Assembly: GCA_002897695.1 (NCBI GenBank)
Contig: BDTG01000041.1
Coordinates: forward strand, 24,948 to 88,947
Length of the DNA: 64,000 nucleotides
DNA from: a bacterium BMS3Abin14
Lineage (GTDB): Bacteria; BMS3Abin14
Direction of reading: 5' to 3'
The position numbers and the translations under genes were made by a program. The stretch's first letter is position 1, and each line of letters opens with the position of its first letter. Below are positions 48,965 to 55,995 of the stretch, in pieces. Under the pieces are notes generated by a model that was not told the DNA's origin, searched no databases, and worked only from the letters and a program-made list of their open reading frames with translations.

Positions 48965-50427
48965 CTCGCCGCCTCCATGACAGCGGCGATGGCGGCTGCG
49001 ACCTCATCCACATCCGAGAACGGCAGGACCTGATCTCCCGTGGTCTGATAATTTTCATGCCCCTTCCCGGCCACCACCAGGATATCATCCGGCCCGGCCA
49101 TGCGGGATGCCAGTTTTATTGCCTCGCGGCGATCGGCAACACGGCGGACATTCGCCCTGCAGTGGGCCATCCCCGCCACAATTTCGTCGATAATGGAGTC
49201 CGGGTCTTCACTACGAGGATTATCGGAGGTAACGATAACCTGGTCGGCAAGTTTCCCGGCGATGCCCCCCATGATGGAGCGTTTGGACCTGTCCCGGTCG
49301 CCGCCGCAGCCGAAAACGACAATTGCTTTGCCCCTTGTGATCATTCGGACGTTTTCAAGGAGATTTTTCAGTGCGTCAGGGGTATGAGCGTAATCCACTA
49401 TGGCCGCATAGGGCTGTCCTTTGTCGACTCTTTCAAAACGTCCCGGGACCATGGTGACATCCTGAATACCCTCTGAAATCTTTCCGGCGTCCACACCCAG
49501 AAGCCCGCATACAGCCACCGCAACCATGATATTATAGACGTTAAAATGCCCGGGCAGGGTCGTGTTCACGGGTATCGTGCCCCAGGGGGTTTCCAGGACG
49601 AACCGGCTGCCCCAGCTCCATCCGTCAATCTCGCCCCTGATCCGCACATCTCCGGCTTTCATCCCGACGGTGAGAATCGGGCCATCCGCCTCTCTGTATA
49701 ACCTGGCCCCATAACCGTCATCGATGTTCACCACGCCGCTGACTGTTGAAGGATCTGTAAAGAGGCGTGCTTTCACCTGGAAGTAATCCTCCATGTCGGA
49801 ATGAAAATCGAGATGGTCCTGCGTCAGGTTGGTGAATGCGGCCACCTCCATGCGCAATCCATCCACGCGGTGAAGGACCATCGCATGGGAAGATACCTCC
49901 AGAATGCATGCCTTGCACCCTGATGAGACCATGCTCGCCAGATATGCATTTAAATCAGGGGACTCAGGGGTCGTTCTTGACGCGCTCAACACCTCGCTGC
50001 CGATGAGATATTGCACTGTGCCGATAAGGCCCGGCCTGAATGCCGACGAATTCAGAATTCCGTGAATTATGTAGGCTGTTGTAGTTTTTCCGTTCGTGCC
50101 TGTTATTCCCACCAGCTTCAGGGCGGCTGATGGATCGTGATAGATGTTTCTTGAGGCCAGGGCCATGGCGGCCCGAACATCATCCGCCAGGACGAACGTC
50201 GTCCCCTGGACCGGGGATACATGATGGCCGGTTAAAAATACTTCGGCTCCCTTCTCCATGGCATCCCCGATAAAGGTGGCTCCATCGAATCTTTCCCCGG
50301 TAACGGCTGCAAAAAGGTCTCCAGGACGAACACGCCTTGAATCGCAACGGATCCCCGTCACATCAACCTCCCCCGCGCCAACGATTCTGACCCCGGGCAC
50401 ACCGTCCATGACATCGCGAATTTTCAA
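48961..50427 (-). CDS. murE: UDP-MurNAc-L-Ala-D-Glu:meso-DAP ligase
   Basis: Adds the third stem residue, 488 residues. ATP loop GTNGKTTTAYIIHGIL, substrate loop ASRTTPESPDLNAYL, LEVSSHAMVLHRVDGL. The residue-specificity motif DNPRSEDPDSII is the DNPR form, which selects meso-diaminopimelate rather than lysine, so the wall is A1-gamma type. The TTG start has GAGG about 9 nt upstream. A repeat copy lies between it and ftsI. Confidence 0.97.
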   Translation of the reverse strand: MKIRDVMDGVPGVRIVGAGEVDVTGIRCDSRRVRPGDLFAAVTGERFDGATFIGDAMEKGAEVFLTGHHVSPVQGTTFVLADDVRAAMALASRNIYHDPSAALKLVGITGTNGKTTTAYIIHGILNSSAFRPGLIGTVQYLIGSEVLSASRTTPESPDLNAYLASMVSSGCKACILEVSSHAMVLHRVDGLRMEVAAFTNLTQDHLDFHSDMEDYFQVKARLFTDPSTVSGVVNIDDGYGARLYREADGPILTVGMKAGDVRIRGEIDGWSWGSRFVLETPWGTIPVNTTLPGHFNVYNIMVAVAVCGLLGVDAGKISEGIQDVTMVPGRFERVDKGQPYAAIVDYAHTPDALKNLLENVRMITRGKAIVVFGCGGDRDRSKRSIMGGIAGKLADQVIVTSDNPRSEDPDSIIDEIVAGMAHCRANVRRVADRREAIKLASRMAGPDDILVVAGKGHENYQTTGDQVLPFSDVDEVAAAIAAVMEAAR

Positions 50428-50440
50428 TTTCCGGCAACCT

Positions 50441-50500
50441 CGTTAAAAGTCGTCTCTCGCCGCGCATCTCCTGCGTGGCGGACTTTTTGCACATTCATCA
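50441..50500. repeat. Dispersed structured repeat, copy E (ftsI-murE gap)
   Basis: CGTTAAAAGTC opens and GACTTTTTGCACATTCATCA closes the unit, around a divergent hairpin middle (CGCCGCGCATCTCCTGCGTGGCG). Its end contains the ftsI stop codon. Confidence 0.7.
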
Positions 50501-52480
50501 CGTCTTGATCCTCGGCATGAGAGAAAGCCTGATTTTCTGTCCCACATTTTCCCCTGGCGCAGGGTCCTGGCGAATCACTACCCCGGTACCGGAAACATCA
50601 ATACCCGAGTTCAGGCCGGAAAGTACCTGGAGGGCCTCTCTTAAAGTCAGGCCCTGGAGATCCGGCATGGCAGGGGAACCGGAAGCGTCTACTTCATGAT
50701 CCGCCCGGGCAAGTTTCGTTCCCTCGGGAATCGGGGGATATTTTCTGTCTTTTTCGGGAACAGCGGGTTCAACCTTGAGATACTCCAACGTTTTTCCAAC
50801 TATTCTGGCCCAGATGGGCGCGGCAACCACACCACCGTATATATCGGTTTGAGGTTCGTCGACCACAACGATCACGGTTATGACCGGCTTATCAGCGGGG
50901 GCAAACCCCACGAACGAGGCCACATAGGCGTCTTCGGAATACCGGCCTTCCCTGGAGGAAAACTTCTGCGCCGTGCCCGTCTTTCCCGCGACCTTGTAAC
51001 CTGGTATGGCAGCCCGGACACCCGACCCGCCTAGCCTGACCACAGACTCCATCATCCCGGTCATCTTCTTTGCGGTAGACTCGCTGATCACCTGACGAAT
51101 TATTTCAGGCCGGTTCTTCAGGACAGACTGTCCCGATGAATTGACAATATTTTCAACCAGAAACGGACGGAGGAGACGTCCCCCGGTTGCGATAACGTTG
51201 ATGGCGTTTACCATCTGCAACGGGGTCACGGCGATCCCCTGACCGAAGGATGCGTTTGCGGTATCAACCTGCCGCCATGTGGCAGCATCCCTCATCACAC
51301 CCTTTCTTTCTCCGGGCAACAGAAGCCCGACACGACTTTTAAAACCGAAACGAACCGCATAATCGGCAAGTCGAGTCCTGCCAAGCTTAAGGCCGATTTT
51401 ACTTGCCCCTATATTGCTGGATTTCTGGACGATACCCTTCAGGGTCAACCATCCGTGTGGAACATGGTCCTTGATAAAGATATTCCCAATCTCGAATTTT
51501 CCATTTTCACAGAAGAGGATATCCATATCATCAAAGACCTTTTCCTCCAAAGCCGCGGAAACTGTGATGATCTTGAAAGTGGAACCGGGTTCGTACGTGA
51601 AATTAATTGCGCGATTCCGGTAATTAGCTGAAGAAAATCTTTGAAATTCATTGGGGTTAAAGCCCGGAAAGCTCGCCATGGCCAGAATTTTACCGGTCGC
51701 TGACTCGATAACGATTGCCGCGGCCCCCTTGGCGGATGCTCCGGCGGCTCCGGCGTTGAGGGCCTCCTCTGTGAAGTACTGTATGGTTCGATCCAGGGTG
51801 AGATGAACGGTTGACCCCATCGTGGGTTTCAGGTTCCAGGAGTCGTCAGGTGAATATATCCGTCCCATGGCATCCCTTTTAAGAACCCTGACTCCCCCAG
51901 CTCCTTTAAGCTGGTCATCCAGCGAGTCCTCAAGTCCTTCCAGCCCGCGGTCCGTGCCGACAAAGCCCAGAACAGGCCCTGCGAGATCAAGGCTCGGATA
52001 GTACCGCCTTGACTCCTTCTGAATCCCCATCCCGGGAAGGTCCAGCGCCCGCACTTTTTCAGCCTTCTCAGGAGAGATTTTCCGCACCAGCCACACAAAT
52101 CCCGATCCGGTTTTCATCCTGGCAAGAAGATGGCCGCCGTCCACATCTACCGCCTTTCCAAGCAGTTGAGCTTCTAATCCCTTGTCGGTGATATCTCCAC
52201 GAAAGGCGTATACGGATGACACGGGAACACTGACTGCCAGGCGCTGCCCATTCCGGTCGAGGATGGCCCCACGGCGTGGGTTTATGCTGACCGTCATTCG
52301 GTTCTGACGGATGGCGCGTTCGCGAAGGACTTCCCCGTGAAGGATCTGAAGGTAGAAGGCCTTGAGCATGGGGAGCAGCAGAAGCAGCGGTATCAGGATT
52401 CCCAGAAACCTGATGCGGCCGCGCACCCCGTCTGTCCAGGAACTGCCCCGGTCGCCCCGTTTTCTCATTGGATCATCCAT
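50498..52480 (-). CDS. ftsI: Septal peptidoglycan transpeptidase FtsI (PBP3) with PASTA domain
   Basis: Class B penicillin-binding protein of about 660 residues. Membrane helix FLGILIPLLLLLPMLKAFYL, dimerisation domain with RGAILDRNGQRLAVS, and a transpeptidase domain with STFK (YEPGSTFKIITVSAAL), SSN (KSSNIGASKIGLKLG) and KTG (VAGKTGTAQKF). A single PASTA domain ends the protein (MPDLQGLTLREALQVLS), a feature of some deltaproteobacterial and Gram-positive forms. The start is uncertain: ATG 52480 or 52468 (GGATG 6 nt upstream); an earlier one falls in repeat DNA. Confidence 0.94.
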   Translation of the reverse strand: MDDPMRKRGDRGSSWTDGVRGRIRFLGILIPLLLLLPMLKAFYLQILHGEVLRERAIRQNRMTVSINPRRGAILDRNGQRLAVSVPVSSVYAFRGDITDKGLEAQLLGKAVDVDGGHLLARMKTGSGFVWLVRKISPEKAEKVRALDLPGMGIQKESRRYYPSLDLAGPVLGFVGTDRGLEGLEDSLDDQLKGAGGVRVLKRDAMGRIYSPDDSWNLKPTMGSTVHLTLDRTIQYFTEEALNAGAAGASAKGAAAIVIESATGKILAMASFPGFNPNEFQRFSSANYRNRAINFTYEPGSTFKIITVSAALEEKVFDDMDILFCENGKFEIGNIFIKDHVPHGWLTLKGIVQKSSNIGASKIGLKLGRTRLADYAVRFGFKSRVGLLLPGERKGVMRDAATWRQVDTANASFGQGIAVTPLQMVNAINVIATGGRLLRPFLVENIVNSSGQSVLKNRPEIIRQVISESTAKKMTGMMESVVRLGGSGVRAAIPGYKVAGKTGTAQKFSSREGRYSEDAYVASFVGFAPADKPVITVIVVVDEPQTDIYGGVVAAPIWARIVGKTLEYLKVEPAVPEKDRKYPPIPEGTKLARADHEVDASGSPAMPDLQGLTLREALQVLSGLNSGIDVSGTGVVIRQDPAPGENVGQKIRLSLMPRIKT

Positions 52481-52483
52481 TTC

Positions 52484-52560
52484 GCCAGGGTCGTAAAAAA
52501 TCCACTCATGGCTTTTTCCCAACAAAAAGCGAAAAATGCCATTTTCATTTTCCTCTCAAA
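52484..52560. repeat. Dispersed structured repeat, copy C (ftsL-ftsI gap)
   Basis: CAGGGTCGTAAAAAATCCAC, then CATGGCTTTTTCCCAACAAA and TGCCATTTTCATTTTCCTCT. It matches the first half of copies A and B but is truncated where it meets ftsL. It overlaps the last codons of ftsL and the ftsI leader. Confidence 0.75.
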
Positions 52561-52883
52561 TCTTCCGGAATCATCATTACCTGTCCCGGACCAGGGTCCT
52601 TCATCCCCATGCGCTCCCGTGCAATATGCTCGATCCGTTCGGGCCTGTTTAACATGGCCCTCTCGATCTCAAGTTCCCGGTTGAGGCCGGCTTTGCGGGC
52701 CTCAGCCTTTTCCAGATCCCTTACCTGATATCCCAGGTCGATAACGTCGACACCGCGCCATGCTGTTACGAAAATACCGCCGCCGACCAGAACGGAGATC
52801 AGCAGAACAATTGTCAATTCCCTGAGCCCGGGCGCCGCGATATGCTGCTCACGCTTTGCTCTGACTCCGGCGACTGCATTCAC
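52545..52883 (-). CDS. ftsL: Cell-division protein FtsL-like
   Basis: A 112-residue bitopic protein: short cytoplasmic part, membrane helix (LTIVLLISVLVGGGIFVTAW), then a periplasmic coiled coil (DLGYQVRDLEKAEARKAGLN) ending in the FtsL-type ERIEHIARERMGMKDPGPGQ. Position between rsmH and ftsI is diagnostic for this poorly conserved gene. ATGA overlap with rsmH. Its last codons are in repeat copy C, so the C-terminus may be repeat-derived. Confidence 0.9.
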   Translation of the reverse strand: MNAVAGVRAKREQHIAAPGLRELTIVLLISVLVGGGIFVTAWRGVDVIDLGYQVRDLEKAEARKAGLNRELEIERAMLNRPERIEHIARERMGMKDPGPGQVMMIPEDLRGK

Positions 52884-53830
52884 GGGATGATCCTCTCAAA
52901 AACACGCATCTTGGCGCTCCTGCTCCTGGGGTTGGCGCGGATCTCATCCTCACCCGGCACGATGGGGCGCCTTGTCACGACCTTCCCTTCCGGCTTTTCT
53001 CCGCATACGCACAGGGGAAAATACGGGGGGCATCGGCAGGGGTTTTCCATATCCCTGAATTCCCTTTTTACAATTCTGTCCTCCAGCGAATGGAAAGAGA
53101 TGACAACCATACGTCCACCTGAGACCAGATACTCAACGGAATCGGGAATGGCGCTTGCCAGAGATCCCAATTCATCGTTAACCTCAATACGCAAAGCCTG
53201 AAAGGATCGTGTCGCGGGATGAATCCGGAAACGATCCCTTCCTCCCATGGCGGCCGCGATGATTCCAGCCAACTCCGTGGTGCTGCGGATCCGTCCCCTT
53301 TGACGGCTTCTGACTATGGCCCTGGTTATTGCGGCTGACTGCCTTTCCTCCCCATAGCGAAACAGGATTTTTTTCAGGTCCGGTGGGGAATATTCATTGA
53401 CCACTTCCTCGGCCGTGAGGGGGCCGGACGGGTCCATGCGCATATCCAGAGGACCGTCGTACTGGAAGGAAAAACCCCTTCTTCCAGTCTCGAGCTGTCT
53501 GCTCGAAACCCCAAGATCCATGATAATCCCGTCCACCATATCTACCCCAGCTTTTTTCAGCTCGACCCCTGCATTTTTGAAATCGGCCTGGTAAAGATGC
53601 ACCCTCCCTTCAAATTCCCGGAGCCTTTCCCCGGCCAACTTCAGGATTTCAGGATCTCTGTCCAGGCCGACAACCTGTGTGCCCGCGCATCGAGTCAGGA
53701 TGGCTGCGGAGTGCCCTCCTTCTCCGACCGTCCCGTCCAGATACACCCCTCCCTCCCGGATTCGAAGCTCCCTGAGGAGTTCATCCAGCAGGACCGGTAT
53801 GTGCCCTTGCCCGGCCTCGTAACCTGCCAT
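52880..53830 (-). CDS. rsmH: 16S rRNA (cytosine-1402-N4)-methyltransferase
   Basis: SAM-dependent methyltransferase (MraW), 316 residues. The ATG at 53830 has AGGGA upstream and gives the usual start before HIPVLLDELLREL; a longer reading extends into repeat DNA. Motifs: LDGTVGEGGHSAAIL for SAM, IIMDLGVSSRQLE, GRRGFSFQYDGPLDMRMD, and VISFHSLEDRIVKREF. Second gene of dcw. Confidence 0.97.
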   Translation of the reverse strand: MAGYEAGQGHIPVLLDELLRELRIREGGVYLDGTVGEGGHSAAILTRCAGTQVVGLDRDPEILKLAGERLREFEGRVHLYQADFKNAGVELKKAGVDMVDGIIMDLGVSSRQLETGRRGFSFQYDGPLDMRMDPSGPLTAEEVVNEYSPPDLKKILFRYGEERQSAAITRAIVRSRQRGRIRSTTELAGIIAAAMGGRDRFRIHPATRSFQALRIEVNDELGSLASAIPDSVEYLVSGGRMVVISFHSLEDRIVKREFRDMENPCRCPPYFPLCVCGEKPEGKVVTRRPIVPGEDEIRANPRSRSAKMRVFERIIP

Positions 53831-53850
53831 TATTCCCTGTTGGCATCCAT

Positions 53851-54039
53851 TGACATGGTCGCAAAAAGTCCACTTGTCTGCGTGCAACGCACAGGCAGGT
53901 TCATGGCTTTTTGCTCAACGGAAAGCGAAAAGTGTCCTTTTCACTTTCATCACAAATCAACAACTTGCGTTCCAGGCCATTGATTCAGGCGCCCTCATGG
54001 ATGATGGCTTTGTAAAAAGTCATCATCCATGAGGGTGCC
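53851..54039. repeat. Dispersed structured repeat, full copy B (mraZ-rsmH gap)
   Basis: This is the longest copy, 189 bp. It has GGTCGCAAAAAGTCCACTTG, a GTCTGC...GCAGG middle, TTTTTGCTCAACGGAAAGCG, TCCTTTTCACTTTCAT, and a terminal hairpin. The hairpin pairs 53988-54006 with 54021-54039 over 19 bp with one G-T. It lies between the mraZ stop and rsmH. Confidence 0.85.
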
Positions 54040-54046
54040 TGAGAGA

Positions 54047-54499
54047 TCACAGGCCAAAATCGGCCAGTTCTTCAGCTATCTGATCGAAATTTTCTACGGC
54101 TCGCTGGATCTCCTCATCCCATCGCTGCCGACTCCAGATCTCGATCTTGTGGAGCATTCCAGCCATGACGACATGCTTATCCAGCTCGGCGGCCTTCCGA
54201 AGGGTGGGAGGAACAAGGACCCTTCCCTGTTTATCCATTTCGCATTCAGTGGCTCCGGAGTAGAAGTAACGGAGAAATCCCTGGACATTGGACTTGAGCG
54301 TTGACAGCCGGCTTGCTTTGGATTCCAGAATTTCCCACCTATCGGGTGTGTAAATCACGAGGCAATATGGTAGATTGGTGATGATGAGCCGGCCGTTGTG
54401 ATTTTCTGCGATGACGTCCCTGAACCTGGCGGGAATGGCCAGACGGCCTTTATCGTCGATAGTGTGTTCAAAACGGCCACGAAACAGAATTGGGTCCAC
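54047..54499 (-). CDS. mraZ: MraZ transcriptional regulator
   Basis: A 150-residue AbrB-like DNA-binding protein, first gene of dcw, which represses its own operon in E. coli. Two copies of the fold are visible: FRGRFEHTIDDKGRLAIPAR at the N-terminus and TECEMDKQGRVLVPPTLRK near residue 85. GTG start with GAGAGGTG upstream. The matching operator is just upstream at 54511-54536. Confidence 0.96.
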   Translation of the reverse strand: MDPILFRGRFEHTIDDKGRLAIPARFRDVIAENHNGRLIITNLPYCLVIYTPDRWEILESKASRLSTLKSNVQGFLRYFYSGATECEMDKQGRVLVPPTLRKAAELDKHVVMAGMLHKIEIWSRQRWDEEIQRAVENFDQIAEELADFGL

Positions 54500-54510
54500 G
54501 TATCACCTCT

Positions 54511-54536
54511 CCCCACTTTATCCCACATTGCCCCAC
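54511..54536 (-). promoter_or_regulatory. MraZ operator (three GTGGGR repeats, 10-bp period)
   Basis: On the minus strand GTGGGG, GTGGGA and GTGGGG occur at exact 10-bp steps, 12-37 nt before the mraZ start. Direct TGGG repeats on one helical face are the known MraZ-binding signature, so autoregulation of the whole dcw operon is predicted. The promoter should overlap or lie just upstream. Confidence 0.9.
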
Positions 54537-54539
54537 ACT

Positions 54540-55023
54540 ATAGGGGTGGGTTTTCCCCTTGTCAAGAAAATGTTGTGATTTTTCTACGGGTTATAGGCGC
54601 ATGCCAGAGGTCAAAAAACACTACATATGGGGAATGTGGCGGAGGTCACCCAACATATTGAGATATGTAGCAGCCTCTGGAAGGCTGCTACACGGGGTTT
54701 CACCAGTCTTCGCCATCCACCTTCGCCAAAACTACGGTGGACAAGAGGCTTCGACGTGAGTGAATCATGCCGCCGTGCCGGCATGATATCTCTTTTCTGT
54801 CTAACATGGCACGCATGTAGCATTACAATGGGAACTTGACGGCTTTTCGTCTCAATACAGGCCTTTTTGCTCTGTTTCCGGTCATTTTCGACCAGAAGCC
54901 AGACAGTTTTTCGTCAGCAGGATGGATCAGGCTGTGATAAATTTACTCTGGACTCCAGGTTCCGGTACGCATTTTCAGGATGACCCAAAACTTCTTTTAA
55001 CAGGAAATTAAAAGGGGATCTGT
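54540..55023. other. Divergent intergenic region mraZ / permease
   Basis: 480 bp with no credible gene. It holds two clean hairpins: GTAGCAGCCT/AGGCTGCTAC (54667-54691) and ATCATGCCG/CGGCATGAT (54764-54787). Neither is followed by a T-run. The stretch TTCGCCAAAACTACGGTGGA between them looks repeat-like but has no second copy in the window that I can see. Confidence 0.6.
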
Positions 55024-55995
55024 TTGAGTCCAATTTCATCGGAACTGGTCGGGCTTGGCTCTGACTTCATCGCTGAATTTCGTTATATATGGTGGTATTT
55101 TATTTTCGGCGTGGCCCTGGAGGCTCTCGTAAGAACCTTCGGGTGGCATATCAAGCTGCGCAAAATCCTTGAACGGTTTGGTCACGGCTCAATATTTCTG
55201 GCAGCCGGAATCGGTCTTTTCAGCCCGCTTTGTGCCTGCGGGATCCTGCCGTTGACCATTTCAATGCTCATAGCTGGAGTACCGCTGGCTCCTGCAATGA
55301 CCCTTCTGGTAACCAGCCCCCTCATGAGCCCCGCGGGCTATACTCTTACCGCCTGGGAGCTTGGGAATCAGTGGGCGCTGGCCAAGCTTCTGTCCGCGGT
55401 GGCCATGGGGCTGTTTGCCGGATATGTTACCCTCTTTTTCCAGAAACGGGGAGGGTTCGACAACAAGGACCTCTTCGCAAGAGGTGTCCCAAAGGGAGAT
55501 TTTCACGATCCGGACTATCCCTGCGATGATCTTCAATGTGACTGTCGGAATCAGTTCAGTAAAAAATATATCGAGACGAGGACGAAGAACAAATTCCTCA
55601 TTTTTCTGGGGAAATTTGTTGAAGGCACATGGAAGATCGGGAAATTTACCGTTCTGGGCGTAGCGATCGAGGTTATCGCCGCCCGCTACGTACCCACGGA
55701 ATGGATCTCCCCACTCCTGACCAACGCTATCCCTTTCAGTATACCGATCCTGACCCTGGCGGTTGTTCCATTGCACGTCAACCAGATCATGGCCTCGGCT
55801 ATCTTATACGGTTTCGTCGATCTTCCGCTGGCCCACGGACCGGGTCTCGCCTTTCTGGTGGGAGCTCCGGTTACGGCCATCCCGGTTATGGGGGTTTTTC
55901 TCACCTTCTTTCGCCGCAGGGTGTTTTTCCTCTACATGGGCATCTGCATTACGGGGACAATAGGGCTCGCCTATGCGTATCAATATCTTTTCTGA
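55024..55995 (+). CDS. COG0701/DUF318 family permease
   Basis: A 323-residue membrane protein with about eight hydrophobic segments in two halves. The first half carries SPLCACGILPLTISMLIAG and TSPLMSPAGYTLTAWELG; the second repeats the pattern near VVPLHVNQIMASAILYGFVD and GAPVTAIPVMGVFLTFF. A cytoplasmic loop is Cys-rich (YPCDDLQCDCRNQ). The family includes ArsP-type organoarsenical exporters and other metal-linked permeases; substrate unknown. TTG start with GGGGAT upstream. It overlaps the beta-helix gene by 23 bp, so the two are probably made together. Confidence 0.82.
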   Translation: MSPISSELVGLGSDFIAEFRYIWWYFIFGVALEALVRTFGWHIKLRKILERFGHGSIFLAAGIGLFSPLCACGILPLTISMLIAGVPLAPAMTLLVTSPLMSPAGYTLTAWELGNQWALAKLLSAVAMGLFAGYVTLFFQKRGGFDNKDLFARGVPKGDFHDPDYPCDDLQCDCRNQFSKKYIETRTKNKFLIFLGKFVEGTWKIGKFTVLGVAIEVIAARYVPTEWISPLLTNAIPFSIPILTLAVVPLHVNQIMASAILYGFVDLPLAHGPGLAFLVGAPVTAIPVMGVFLTFFRRRVFFLYMGICITGTIGLAYAYQYLF

